Source: Pseudomonadales bacterium (GTDB taxonomy: Bacteria; Pseudomonadota; Gammaproteobacteria; Pseudomonadales; Pseudohongiellaceae). Taken from it: 64,000 nt of DNA. Below the pieces are notes generated by a model. It was not told where the DNA came from, made no database searches, and saw only the letters and a program-made list of their open reading frames with translations. Below are positions 37,958 to 46,628 of the stretch, piece by piece. Positions within the stretch are counted from its first letter, which is position 1; each line of letters starts with the position of its first letter. The stretch lies in assembly GCA_022819645.1 (NCBI GenBank), contig JAJEGU010000003.1, positions 62,001 through 126,000 on the forward strand. Reading direction: 5' to 3'. Both the position numbers and the translations under genes were made by a program.

Positions 37958-38869
37958 TCAGCCGGGATTGATTTCACTGCAGGAAGAGCCGTGGGCGAAG
38001 CAGCTATGGCAACGGTGGTGGCGCAGCATGACGCGAACGCCCGCCGCCTCATGGAGACTGCCGCCGAGATCGAAGGATTCGTCGTCATCCACCAGGGTGC
38101 AGGCGTACACCCGCATGCGGCCGTGCTTTTTCACCACCATCTTGGAAAAGTGGCACATGAATTGGCTGCGCGAGTCCGCTGTTTGATAAGCGGTCATGCA
38201 ATGCTCGCTGACCAGGGGTACATCGGGATGGGCGCCCGGAGTCAGGAAATCCGGAAAGGAAACGATGCGCGTGCCGCCAGGCAGGCCATGGGCGAGGCAT
38301 AGTTCGCGGAATTGCAGGTCCACCGCGGCGGTATCCTCGCCGGACTCGCGTTGTCTGGCGATGGAGACGGGAAAACCGCGCCGGTGCAGTTCCGCCAGAC
38401 ATTGCCAGGCCTTGCGCGAGCTTCCCTCGCCTCGCCCGGCGTCGTGTCTTCCTTCCCGGCCATAGTCGATGCTGATGCGGAAGGACAGCGGATGCGGCCG
38501 CACCGCCAGACTTTCGATGGCGTCGAGGCGCCGCAGGGCGGGGTCGGTGCCATTGCTCAGCACAAGGCAGGGAGCGAGCCCGAGGGCGTAATCGAGAATG
38601 CGGATGATGTCCCGCACCACAAAGGGCTCGCCGCCGGTGAAGGAAAATTGGCGGACGCCCATCGCCACGGCTTCGTCGAGCCAGGGCATGGCGTCCGCCA
38701 GGCTGATACGTTCCAGCCGGTTGTCGCCGGGTTTGGAGCCTTCAAGGCAGAAAGGGCAGGCGAGATTGCAGGCGGTGCCGGTGTGGAACCAGAGTTCTTT
38801 CAGCGGGCCGGGCTCAATAGAGCCAACCGCTGCGGCGGCGGGGCCGTTGCGGGCGAGCACCAAGCTCAT
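37958..38869 (-). CDS. Radical SAM protein
   Basis: 303-residue radical SAM enzyme with the cluster motif CNLACPFC (CxxxCxxC) in FHTGTACNLACPFCLEG and a GGEPF motif (FTGGEPFVVRD). Four late cysteines (CTLVD, HRCHSCFAHGSSC) could bind an auxiliary cluster or close the barrel. The chemistry cannot be told from sequence. It converges on the TVP38-flavoprotein gene and is followed upstream on its strand by dsbB (17 bases), so the two may be co-transcribed. Confidence 0.88.
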   Translation of the reverse strand: MSLVLARNGPAAAAVGSIEPGPLKELWFHTGTACNLACPFCLEGSKPGDNRLERISLADAMPWLDEAVAMGVRQFSFTGGEPFVVRDIIRILDYALGLAPCLVLSNGTDPALRRLDAIESLAVRPHPLSFRISIDYGREGRHDAGRGEGSSRKAWQCLAELHRRGFPVSIARQRESGEDTAAVDLQFRELCLAHGLPGGTRIVSFPDFLTPGAHPDVPLVSEHCMTAYQTADSRSQFMCHFSKMVVKKHGRMRVYACTLVDDDESFDLGGSLHEAAGVRVMLRHHRCHSCFAHGSSCSEINPG

Positions 38870-38886
38870 GGTTCAGCGCTCCTGAA

Positions 38887-39447
38887 TCAATTCCGGGCCG
38901 GGCTCTGTTCCCACTGATCGCGGAACAGCATGAACATGCAGGCCGCGAACAGCATGACGAAAGCCACCATGGCCATTTCCGGGATGGTCAGCAGGCCCAG
39001 AAAACGGAACTGGACTTCGGCGCAGTTGCCATCGCCCTGCAACAGGAAATTCAGCGCGTCCACCAGGGGAAAATTCTGCAGCAGGTAGTTCAGGCCGGGG
39101 CCGCAGGCGGGAATCTGGTCTTCCGGAAGGTGTTGCAGCCAAATCTGCCGACCGGCGAAATAACTGCCGAAAATCGTCATGGCTCCAGCCACGCCGGCGT
39201 AGATGCGCTGGCCTTTGGGGTCGGGATTGTGGATGGCCCCGGCGAGGCAGGTGAGGCCGCAGAGAATGATGAAAATGCGCTGGGTGATGCAAAGCCCGCA
39301 GGGAGGCAGGAACATGACGTACTGCATGTACAGCACGATGCCGATTGTGGCCATGGTGAAAACAAAGATCGCCAGGCTCAGCATACGGTTGTCGGGAATG
39401 GGCAGTTTCATGCCGCGAATAATAGCCTGATTTGTGTATTCGTTCAT
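38887..39447 (-). CDS. dsbB: Disulfide bond formation protein DsbB
   Basis: 186-residue inner-membrane quinone reductase that reoxidises DsbA. Four hydrophobic helices are visible. The first redox pair is in MFLPPCGLCITQR (CxxC) and the second pair (PACGPG and GNCAEV) is in the second periplasmic loop. An in-frame ATG 12 codons later (MKLPIPDNR) is an alternative start; neither has a clear ribosome site. It would deliver electrons to the ubiquinone made by the ubi genes here. Confidence 0.93.
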   Translation of the reverse strand: MNEYTNQAIIRGMKLPIPDNRMLSLAIFVFTMATIGIVLYMQYVMFLPPCGLCITQRIFIILCGLTCLAGAIHNPDPKGQRIYAGVAGAMTIFGSYFAGRQIWLQHLPEDQIPACGPGLNYLLQNFPLVDALNFLLQGDGNCAEVQFRFLGLLTIPEMAMVAFVMLFAACMFMLFRDQWEQSPARN

Positions 39448-39459
39448 GCGTCCCCAAAA

Positions 39460-39543
39460 GTCATTCTGCGCGTAGCGAAGCGGAGTCGCAGAATCTCATG
39501 CAGCGGCCTCCCGGGGAGATTCTGCGACTGCGCGCAGAATGAC
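39460..39543. repeat. GTCATTCTGCG repeat, long double-hairpin form
   Basis: Second complete two-hairpin copy (TCATTCTGCG..CGCAGAATC, bridge CATGCAGCGGCCTCCC, GATTCTGCG..CGCAGAATGAC), matching 33964-34047 almost base for base. Lies between gshA and dsbB. Confidence 0.75.
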
Positions 39544-39587
39544 AGCATCGCAGATTGACAGCCGGAGTGCGACTGCGCTGCTGGCTC

Positions 39588-41150
39588 TCAGGCGTTCCAG
39601 TTGCGCAGGAATTCATCGAATCCGATTTCGTCGGCGGCTTCCACTTCACGCTGGCGCTGGATGGATTCGGCGGCGGTTTGCTCCATCTGTTCGCGGACTT
39701 CATCCGCCAGGGGAGTGGACTGGAAGGCGGCCGCGTGCTTTCTGGAAATATTCATGGAAAACTCGCAAAAGCTCAGCCCGTCGCGTTCCATTTCCGCAAG
39801 CATCCTGGCCGATGGGGTCCGGGACGGGTCCTGCAATTTGGCTTCCTGCCGCTCGACGCTGTCGAGATAGCCGCCACCGTGAAAATGGTCGAGCAGGGCG
39901 GCACTGTGCTTGATGTCGGCGAGAAAACCGCCGGCCCAGTCCGCCAGCTTCACGGCCTTGCCGCCGCGCCTGAGCATCAGGGAAGTGTCGCGCCCATCCT
40001 CCACCACCCGCAGGATATTGTCCGCCACCTCGAAAAACTCGGCGCGGTTGCACTGTGGGCTTTCGCTGAGCAGGCAATGCAGCAGAAACGCGTCGATAAA
40101 GCGCACCTGCTCGGCGTCGATGCCAAGAGGCAGGAAAGGGTCGAGATCAAAAAGCCGCAATTCGACGTATTCGATGCCGTCGCGCACGAGGGCGTCCACG
40201 GGCCGCTCGCCGCTGCGGGCCACGCGCTTGGGTCGAATGGTGCTGTAGAACTCGTTTTCGAGCTGCAGCAGATTGACATTGATCTGGCGGTACTCGCCAT
40301 CGACCTTGTGGCCGATTTCCTCGTATGGCGCATAGGGCGTATGGATGGCGTCCCGCAGGCATTGCACGTAGAGCGGCAGGTCGTTGTAGCAGACAAAAAG
40401 CGATTTCTGCGCCTCGCTCTGGTAGCCGAGCCTTCCCATGCGCAAGCAGGTGGCGTTGGGCAGATACATGGTGCCGGTGGGCATGCGCTGGAGGCGGTGC
40501 TCGCGGCCTTCCACGAAGCTCGCCGCCGCCGCCGGAGAAGCCCCGAACAAATACAGTAGCAGCCAGGAATGGCGATGGAAATTGCGGATCAGGTGCAGAT
40601 AGCTTTCGGTGCGGAAATCCATCAGCGAACCACGAAATCCCGTCATGCGCTGGTAAGGCTGCCAGAATTCCCCGGGCATGGAAAAGTTGTAATGCAGCCC
40701 GGCGATGGCCTGCATGAGGCTGTCATAGCGCCAGGATAGTCCCACCCGGTAAAGCCGCTTCAATTGGCCGATATTCGAGTTGCCGTATTCGGCGATGGGC
40801 ACTTCGCCTTCGGTCCCCGCCGGGCAGGGCATGCTCGAGGCCCACAGGATCTCATCCTGTTCCAGGTTGGCGTAGGTGAAGCGATGGATGTCCTCAAGCA
40901 TGCCGAGACAGCCATCGATGCTGTCGTGCTTGGGAGTGATGAATTCGAGCAGGGCTTCGGAGAAATCCGTGGTGATATATGGGCTCGTCAATGCCGAACC
41001 CAGCGCTGCGGGATGGGGCCGCCGGGATATGCGCCCTTCGGGAGTCACCCGCAGGCACTCCTTCTCGATGCCGCGGCAAATCGCGGTCCATTCAGGGTTG
41101 AAAAGGGTAAGCCCGTAGCGCTTCAGGGCAGCGTCGAAACGTTCAGCCAC
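39588..41150 (-). CDS. gshA: Glutamate-cysteine ligase
   Basis: 520 residues, matching E. coli-type GshA (518), the first enzyme of glutathione synthesis. Conserved blocks are GIEKECLRVTPEGRIS, HPAALGSALTSPYITTDFSEALLEFITP, NYRRLYRVG-like LKRLYRVGLSWRYDSLMQ, and IEYVELRLFDLDPF. It probably supplies glutathione for the GST at 30154. Confidence 0.97.
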   Translation of the reverse strand: MAERFDAALKRYGLTLFNPEWTAICRGIEKECLRVTPEGRISRRPHPAALGSALTSPYITTDFSEALLEFITPKHDSIDGCLGMLEDIHRFTYANLEQDEILWASSMPCPAGTEGEVPIAEYGNSNIGQLKRLYRVGLSWRYDSLMQAIAGLHYNFSMPGEFWQPYQRMTGFRGSLMDFRTESYLHLIRNFHRHSWLLLYLFGASPAAAASFVEGREHRLQRMPTGTMYLPNATCLRMGRLGYQSEAQKSLFVCYNDLPLYVQCLRDAIHTPYAPYEEIGHKVDGEYRQINVNLLQLENEFYSTIRPKRVARSGERPVDALVRDGIEYVELRLFDLDPFLPLGIDAEQVRFIDAFLLHCLLSESPQCNRAEFFEVADNILRVVEDGRDTSLMLRRGGKAVKLADWAGGFLADIKHSAALLDHFHGGGYLDSVERQEAKLQDPSRTPSARMLAEMERDGLSFCEFSMNISRKHAAAFQSTPLADEVREQMEQTAAESIQRQREVEAADEIGFDEFLRNWNA

Positions 41151-41266
41151 ATCGACTCCGGCAAGGAAAAACAGGGGCGCCGCGCAAAAATCGCGGCATT
41201 ATGGCAAAAATCGTGGGAGTGCGCGACTCTCGGAGAATTGACCGGGGAAGCTGCGAACAAAGATGG

Positions 41267-41560
41267 TCATTCGTACTCGAAGTGCGATTGCCGGAGACTG
41301 GGAGGGGTAAGAATCGCAGCCGGAAAATCGGCGGCCAGGGCATGAATGTCCGCATCGCCCGTGACCAATGCTCCGGCGCCTCCCGCAAGCGCCAGTTGCG
41401 GGAATGCCTGATCAAACGGGTCCCTGCACCCGGGCGTGTTCAGACTGTGGGAAACGGCAACAATCTCGCAGTACGGCAAGTAATCATCGAGCAGCTCCTG
41501 CTGTTCTTCATTATTCAGGGCAAATTTTGAATACTTGAGAACACGAATCAGCGTTTGGCG
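41267..41560 (-). pseudogene. Truncated PIN-family toxin (COG1569-like)
   Basis: The minus strand encodes about 95 residues (LIRVLKYSKFALNNEEQQEL, DPFDQAFPQLALAGGAGALV, TGDADIHAL) collinear with the C-terminal two thirds of the intact PIN toxin at 47453-47878. The N-terminal third with the first catalytic Asp (LDTNVLVS) is absent, so the toxin should be dead. The truncation faces the start of the DUF29-fusion gene, marking the left edge of the island. Confidence 0.8.
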
Positions 41561-41645
41561 ATGGGGTTTCGCTCCAGTATACTTGTCACTTGTTTGGTGG
41601 GAAAAAGCTTCCTCCCCGCATTCTGATCGAACCACAAGGCGAGCC

Positions 41646-42746
41646 ATGAAACTTCGATGGACCCTGCAGTTTCCCTCCGAGGCTGAGTTTTCCGATGAAA
41701 TCGGCTCCATCGGGCTTTGGGTTGGCCCGCGAGTGGCGGGGAATGAAGCAAAACGAACCCAGGGGCAAACCGAGGATTACCTGCTGCGCCGCCTTCTGGT
41801 GGCGTGGCGCAAACAGGGCGGACTGCGTTTTCCTTTCACGATCAAGGCGAGCGGGCAGGCGGCGCGTGAGCCCGACTTCCTTCTCATCCAGGATGGAGCA
41901 AACATGATCGGTATCGAAATGACCGAGGCAGGCACGGAGGAATGGCAAAAGAACATGACAAGGTCGGCGCACGAGTCTTCGAAAAAGAAGTCCCTGGCTG
42001 TTGCGGAAAATCTGAGGCCCTATACGAACCTGGGTCAGGCTTCCCGGGAAATCACGGAAGCGATCAGGAGAAAAGTGAAGAAGTACGAGAACGGCCACTA
42101 TCGGAATAGCGCATGTGACCTCGTCGTTTACGACAATACGGAATGTTTCGAGAGCTTTACCGAGTCCTCCCCTCCTGAAATCGACCCCGCTGGCCTTGTG
42201 GACTACTTCAGGCAAGTTCACGTGATCAACGAAAACTGCGTCTTCACCGATGTGCTCGGAAGCGGGCAAGGCTGCGTTGATGTATCCAGGGACTATGAAA
42301 TCGATTTTGTCGAATGGGCTCAACACCAGGCAGAACTGTTGGAGGGCGGGAATTATGACCAGTTGGATGTTCCAGGTATTGCAGAGGAGTTAAGGAGTTT
42401 GGGTAAATCAGATTTACGCTCGCTGGGGAGCCATTTGCGCGTTTTGCTCAGCCACCTGTTGAAGTGGCGTTACCAGCCACGCCGCCGCAGCCGAAGCTGG
42501 AAGTCTTCGATCGAAAATTCTCGTATCCAAATCACAGACCTGTTGAGCGACTCACCAAGCCTGATGCGTCAACTCACACTGGAGGATTCCAAGTCCAGGC
42601 TGAACAAGGCCTATGCCTACGCCCGGCGTCTTGCGTCCGAAGAAACCGGGATTGAAATCGCGACATTTCCCGAAATCTGCCCGTTCCGGGTGGAGGATAT
42701 CCTCAACGACGAGTACTTGCCGGAAAATGGTCGCAGCAGAACCTGA
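41646..42746 (+). CDS. Putative nuclease-like domain fused to DUF29
   Basis: 366 residues from the ATG at 41646. The last roughly 145 match DUF29 (DFVEWAQHQAELLEGGNYDQ, LDVPGIAEELRSLGK, LLKWRYQPRRRSRSW, EICPFRVEDILNDEYLP). The N-terminal 150 contain REPDFLLIQDGANMIGIEMTEAG, in which D77 and E91 with a following Thr resemble a PD-(D/E)xK core. The usual Lys is replaced by Thr, so activity is uncertain. DUF29 has no settled function and is mostly free-standing. It converges with the PP-loop gene (9-base gap). Confidence 0.7.
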   Translation: MKLRWTLQFPSEAEFSDEIGSIGLWVGPRVAGNEAKRTQGQTEDYLLRRLLVAWRKQGGLRFPFTIKASGQAAREPDFLLIQDGANMIGIEMTEAGTEEWQKNMTRSAHESSKKKSLAVAENLRPYTNLGQASREITEAIRRKVKKYENGHYRNSACDLVVYDNTECFESFTESSPPEIDPAGLVDYFRQVHVINENCVFTDVLGSGQGCVDVSRDYEIDFVEWAQHQAELLEGGNYDQLDVPGIAEELRSLGKSDLRSLGSHLRVLLSHLLKWRYQPRRRSRSWKSSIENSRIQITDLLSDSPSLMRQLTLEDSKSRLNKAYAYARRLASEETGIEIATFPEICPFRVEDILNDEYLPENGRSRT

Positions 42747-42755
42747 CCCCCTCCC

Positions 42756-43619
42756 TCAAAGCGAACAAATCAGGCAGGCCTGGTCCTCCGGGTCGTCTTC
42801 TTCCTGTTCGAGCAGCAAGTCCTGCCAGCGGCGGGCGCCGTCGGCGGTGCTTGCGATGACGCCTGATTCCGCCCGGCGCTTTTCGGCCCGGGCGACGATT
42901 TCATCGAGCGAGCCTTCCTGGCACCAGGTGTAGTTGCCGCTGCCCACCGCGCTCTTGCGGGCCAAATCGAGATCGTAGCGCTCGCGCTTATTGTTTTCGT
43001 AGCGCTTGGCCCGCTCGTAGAGTTCCGGGTGATTCTCCTTCAGCCCGAGCCATTCGTCCTGGCGCTGGAAGAAACAGAAGTAGCATCCCGAGCGCGACCG
43101 CCACCGGTAGTACTCGGGCACGCCGACGGTTTCTTCGAGAAAGCGGAAGATATCGGCCTTGACGATGCCGTCCTCCACGAAGGGAAACACCGCCTTGATA
43201 TTGGGCTTGTTGCTGATATAGCCCTCGCGGTGCTCGTCGGCGCGGATGCCCACGTAGGAAACCACCGGGTCCTCCCCCACGAATCGCTCAAAGGGCTTGA
43301 TCTTCATCGTGCGGGTGCACCAGCGCTGCCGCGCCGACGGCAGCATGCCGTTGTGGACCCGCAGCCAGTGGTCGAACTCACGCCCGGTACTGAGGCGGAT
43401 GATCTCTTTGCCCAGCCAGGTCTCAAGCTTGTCGAGGAACTCGTAAGCCTCTTTCAACTCGGCGCCGGTGTCGGAGAAAAAGTACTCCATGCGCTCGCTG
43501 ATGGCGGGATAGTGATCCTTCAGATAGACGGCAAGCGCCGCGCTGTCCTTCCCCCCGGACAGCCCGAGCACATGCCGGGTCCCGCTATCCCGCTGCTGCG
43601 GCAGTTCTGAGAAGTGCAT
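42756..43619 (-). CDS. PAPS-reductase/DndC-like PP-loop ATPase
   Basis: 287-residue PP-loop enzyme. It shows SGGKDSAALAVYL (pyrophosphate loop, residues 21-26), FFSDTGAELKEAYEFLDKLE, and cysteines in RQRWCTRTMKIKPFE, RSGCYFCFFQRQDEW and the terminal DQACLICSL. This Cys-rich layout can support an Fe-S cluster or sulfur relay, as in PAPS reductases and the DndC/SspD sulfur-insertion enzymes. It is shorter than DndC and no dndB, D or E lies nearby. It is the last gene of a five-gene operon, 61 bases after a sulfur-binding-like HNH nuclease. A truncated copy is at 46772. Confidence 0.85.
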   Translation of the reverse strand: MHFSELPQQRDSGTRHVLGLSGGKDSAALAVYLKDHYPAISERMEYFFSDTGAELKEAYEFLDKLETWLGKEIIRLSTGREFDHWLRVHNGMLPSARQRWCTRTMKIKPFERFVGEDPVVSYVGIRADEHREGYISNKPNIKAVFPFVEDGIVKADIFRFLEETVGVPEYYRWRSRSGCYFCFFQRQDEWLGLKENHPELYERAKRYENNKRERYDLDLARKSAVGSGNYTWCQEGSLDEIVARAEKRRAESGVIASTADGARRWQDLLLEQEEDDPEDQACLICSL

Positions 43620-43680
43620 TATGGGGTTTGGTTCCGGGATGCCTTGGCGCCGTAACGGGCCACGATTCCAGACTGGCTAT

Positions 43681-44631
43681 TCAGAATGTGTCGGGGATCT
43701 GATTCGGAGACTTGAAAACTTGCTTCACATGCCATTTGATGAACTCGGGCGACGGGCGCTCTTCAAATTTGTGGGGTATGAAGTGTAGTGGTTTCTCATG
43801 AAATTTGCCAAGAGAATCATGAAATCCGGGGTCTCCACTCGATACCGCCTCATCCACAATGATCTTGAGTTCATCCGGGAGCAAGGTGAAGACTCCCTTA
43901 TCGAACAACCTATGATGAAGAGCGCACAGCGAGAGGCCATTACGGGTTTCCGCAGGGCCTTTGGCTCCGTGCCACTTGATATGGGCAGCTTCAAGGGCGA
44001 GCGGGTACCCGTCCAGCTTCACGGAGAACTCACAGACTGCACACTGGTTATCGTATGCTGCAAGAACTGCGTTTCGAAACCCCTCCTCCCGTTTGAGTCT
44101 TCGATAAGTAACGTACTCGGGGAGTTCTTCTCTTACACCCAGGGGTTCGATTCCCGGCAAGTCACTCGCAATTCCGCTGGCTCGCAAGATGTCACTGTGC
44201 AGGGTCGCAGGGAAATGGGAGTGAAGCAGCATGTTCGCGACGCTCATGGCGAACTCCGGATATTTGCGAAATGACTCGTAAATCGGCTCGGGGAATCCTC
44301 CCTGGATGTTGTGTTCGAGCAAACTCGTGGGGCGAGCGTCTCCCCAGCTTGTTTGGGCGACAAGCTCCGGGCGGTCAATCTCCCAAACTTCATCTTTCTG
44401 CATCAGCCAGAACGGATGCTCGGGATGAATAACTTTCCGGTGGGGGCCGAATTCGCGCAATAAGCCAGAAAGCTCTCCTTGTATTGACCTGAATGTCACG
44501 AGTCTTTCCATTCCTTGAAGGCATCGACCGATCGCCAATAGCGTGAGAAGTGGTTTGTGCGGAGCCCTTGTGCCCCCACTGCTCCAGACTCTGAGAGACC
44601 GAAACCGCTTGATTAGCTCGTCGGGACTCAT
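43681..44631 (-). CDS. SBD-HNH endonuclease (phosphorothioate-DNA-dependent type IV restriction enzyme)
   Basis: 316 residues. The N-terminal RAPHKPLLTLLAIGRCLQG and FGPHRKVIHPEHPFWLMQKDEVWE match the sulfur-binding domain of ScoMcrA-like enzymes, which dock on phosphorothioated DNA. The C-terminal HNH domain has C197/C200 (YDNQCAVCEF), EAAHIKWH (H217) and SLCALHHRLFD (C236, H239, H240). The ATG at 44631 shares its A with the stop codon of the preceding gene (TGATG), showing coupling; an in-frame ATG seven codons earlier is less likely. Sulfur specificity is inferred from family resemblance. Confidence 0.85.
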   Translation of the reverse strand: MSPDELIKRFRSLRVWSSGGTRAPHKPLLTLLAIGRCLQGMERLVTFRSIQGELSGLLREFGPHRKVIHPEHPFWLMQKDEVWEIDRPELVAQTSWGDARPTSLLEHNIQGGFPEPIYESFRKYPEFAMSVANMLLHSHFPATLHSDILRASGIASDLPGIEPLGVREELPEYVTYRRLKREEGFRNAVLAAYDNQCAVCEFSVKLDGYPLALEAAHIKWHGAKGPAETRNGLSLCALHHRLFDKGVFTLLPDELKIIVDEAVSSGDPGFHDSLGKFHEKPLHFIPHKFEERPSPEFIKWHVKQVFKSPNQIPDTF

Positions 44632-45833
44632 CAGGTCGACTGCCAGCTCCATTCCGGAATCTGCTGGTCCTGGCGGAGTCGGCCGCGCTTGTTCAGATTG
44701 GTTGCATCTGTTGCGGGGAGCAGGTTCCAGAGATCATTGTTTCGCCAACGCGCCCAGGGGAAGCAATGGTCGATATGCAATGCACTCTTGATGCGCTTCG
44801 CGGACCATACACAAGCAAGTGGAATCCCCTCGTCTTTCAATTCGAGCGCGCGGAAGTGCGCTGCTGCTGTATTGCGACGATCATCCAGCCATTCGAAAGC
44901 TCGGTCATGTTCGAAACGGGCGCCAGGTCGAAGATCGAATCTGGAGAAATCAACCAATTGGTAGAACGCTTCTTTCGCCCAACCCATGCCTCCCGGGCCA
45001 TACGGTCGCTGGGGCAGTTCGTGCACCAGAACCAACGGTCTGTAGAGACTTAGCCAGAACAGCCCAACAGCGCCGAAAGGTACTTCGACATATTCGCTAG
45101 TGTGATCGATGACAAGCCCGGGAGCAGTTTCAGCAAGCCGAACCAGTGCGCGCAGCAGTCCCAGCTTGTAGGTGGAAGACTTGTCGTCATTGACAATAAT
45201 GTGTCGAAGAAGTGGCAGGCTTCCGGTGCCGTCATCAGGCATCTCGAACACCAGCCACTCCCATTCGATATGCCCCCGCCGCCGGTCGGGGAGCTTGTCC
45301 CTGAATTTGAGACTGATGGCGCGGTCCCGGGCGTAGCCGAGGAGTTCGTCGGCGCTGATGGGGTGGAAGCCGCGGCTGCGGTTTTCTTCTTCGTCCCTGC
45401 CCAGGCGCAGGTTGATGACGAGCAGGCCGGAGGGGTTGAGCAGTTCGGTCAGGATGCGGAATGCGCGTTCGCGGGCGGATTGGGGGACGTGCATCCAGAC
45501 TGCGCAGAGCAGGATGAGGTCGAAGTGGCGGCCGAGTGCGCGGAGTTTCCTGAGTTCGGGCAGGGCGTCGTCGAGCCAGGTGACGCGGGGGTGGGCGTGC
45601 CGCTCGCCGGGTTCGCGGAATTCGCTGGGTTCGACGGCGACGACTTCCCAGCCCTGTGCGGCGAGCCAGTTGGCGTCGCGGCCGCTGCCGGCGCCGATGT
45701 CGCAGGCGAAGCCCGGCTTTCGGTCTTTCAGGAATCTTGGCGCCCAGGCGCGGTGGACGGTTGCCGGGTCATGGGAGTGGTACTGCTTGAACAACTCGTC
45801 CTGGTTCTGGTTGTAGTAGGAAGTGCTGCTCAC
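44631..45833 (-). CDS. SAM-dependent methyltransferase fused to an HNH endonuclease domain
   Basis: 400 residues from a GTG start that overlaps the antitoxin stop (GTGA). Residues 1-215 are a class I methyltransferase (ACDIGAGSGRDANWLAAQGW, VAVEPS, LILLCAVWMHV) of the small-molecule/protein type, without NPPY. From about 215, DKSSTYKLGLLRALVRLAE and a C-terminal IDHCFPWARWRNNDLWNLLP then NLNKRGRL form an HNH nuclease module. A near-identical methyltransferase half without the HNH half lies at 48141. What is methylated is unknown. Middle gene of the defence operon. Confidence 0.82.
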   Translation of the reverse strand: MSSTSYYNQNQDELFKQYHSHDPATVHRAWAPRFLKDRKPGFACDIGAGSGRDANWLAAQGWEVVAVEPSEFREPGERHAHPRVTWLDDALPELRKLRALGRHFDLILLCAVWMHVPQSARERAFRILTELLNPSGLLVINLRLGRDEEENRSRGFHPISADELLGYARDRAISLKFRDKLPDRRRGHIEWEWLVFEMPDDGTGSLPLLRHIIVNDDKSSTYKLGLLRALVRLAETAPGLVIDHTSEYVEVPFGAVGLFWLSLYRPLVLVHELPQRPYGPGGMGWAKEAFYQLVDFSRFDLRPGARFEHDRAFEWLDDRRNTAAAHFRALELKDEGIPLACVWSAKRIKSALHIDHCFPWARWRNNDLWNLLPATDATNLNKRGRLRQDQQIPEWSWQST

Positions 45834-46147
45834 GCCACCGCGCCCAGACCATTCTTTGCGACCAGCGTCAGTAGCTTCAGCGAGGCGCCCCGAGGTCGCT
45901 TCTCGCCTCGCTCCCATTGGCTGACGAGACCCGTGGTTACGTTGAGATAGCGTGCGAATACCGCCTGGCTCGCATTTTCTCGCAGCCTGAGCGAGCGAAT
46001 TTCCTGCGGTGACATCCCCTCGACCGGGGTAAGGCACAACTCATCGAACATCCGCATGGTCTTCTTTGGCATGATACCAGCGTCTGCAAGCCCGACCGCC
46101 GCTTCGTGGGCGGCGGCCAGCGCCTCACTCTTGTACTGTTTGCTCAT
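45830..46147 (-). CDS. XRE-family antitoxin (HigA/NadS-like)
   Basis: 105 residues ending in a Cro/C1-type helix-turn-helix (SPQEIRSLRLRENASQAVFARYLNVTTGLVSQWERGEKRPRG). The N-terminal MRMFDELCLTP is typical of antitoxins partnering RelE-like toxins of the DUF-type encoded just before it. Its start overlaps the toxin gene by 23 bases and its stop overlaps the methyltransferase-HNH start, so it is coupled on both sides. It is the likely autorepressor of the whole five-gene operon. Confidence 0.9.
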   Translation of the reverse strand: MSKQYKSEALAAAHEAAVGLADAGIMPKKTMRMFDELCLTPVEGMSPQEIRSLRLRENASQAVFARYLNVTTGLVSQWERGEKRPRGASLKLLTLVAKNGLGAVA

Positions 46148-46514
46148 CGCAAATCACCTCGATAATTGATCCTGTCCCCTGTGCCAGCGCAATTTCATCC
46201 AGGTCCAACGCAAGGTACTGCTCAGCAAGCAAGCGATAGGCTTTCAACTCATCCCGGCGCAAATTCTCCCGTTGGCTTTTGGCGAATCCATAGACGAAAA
46301 ATGCAAGCCGATCCATTTTGAATAGAATCAGCGTGCGGAAACCGCCAGAGCGGCCGCCGCCCTTTCGCGCGATTCGCTGCTTGATGACGCCGCCGCCGAG
46401 GTCGGCGTCGACAAGACCCTGCTCAGCCCGCTTCACGGCTTCGCACAGCATGTCATCTTCCAGTTCCTCGCGGGCGGCGAATCGCGCGAATGCCTTGGTT
46501 TTGAAAGTCCGCAA
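46125..46514 (-). CDS. RelE/HigB-family toxin
   Basis: 129 residues beginning MRTFKTKAFARFAAREELED. ADLGGGVIKQRIARKGGGRSGGFRTLILFK and FFVYGFAKSQRENL are hallmarks of the COG4737 RelE-like toxins. A TTG start at 46514 is chosen because GGAGG lies five bases upstream and the family begins at this point. First gene of the operon leading into the HNH nucleases. It would act as an mRNA interferase unless bound by the XRE protein. Confidence 0.88.
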   Translation of the reverse strand: MRTFKTKAFARFAAREELEDDMLCEAVKRAEQGLVDADLGGGVIKQRIARKGGGRSGGFRTLILFKMDRLAFFVYGFAKSQRENLRRDELKAYRLLAEQYLALDLDEIALAQGTGSIIEVICDEQTVQE

Positions 46515-46628
46515 TACTGCCTCCACCAAGGTCCGCCAACTGGTATTTCTATAGCACCTAGTGAGGGAATTATGAATGCATCCCTGGTCCTGATGCAAGA
46601 CGGTTTGCCGCAGAATCGACATGTGTCT

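Noticed and set aside
42756..43619. Assimilatory PAPS reductase (cysH) for sulfate assimilation
   Set aside because: Although it shares the PP-loop fold, the Cys pattern (GCYFC, CLIC), the missing cys neighbours and the coupling to nuclease genes point to a defence-associated relative.
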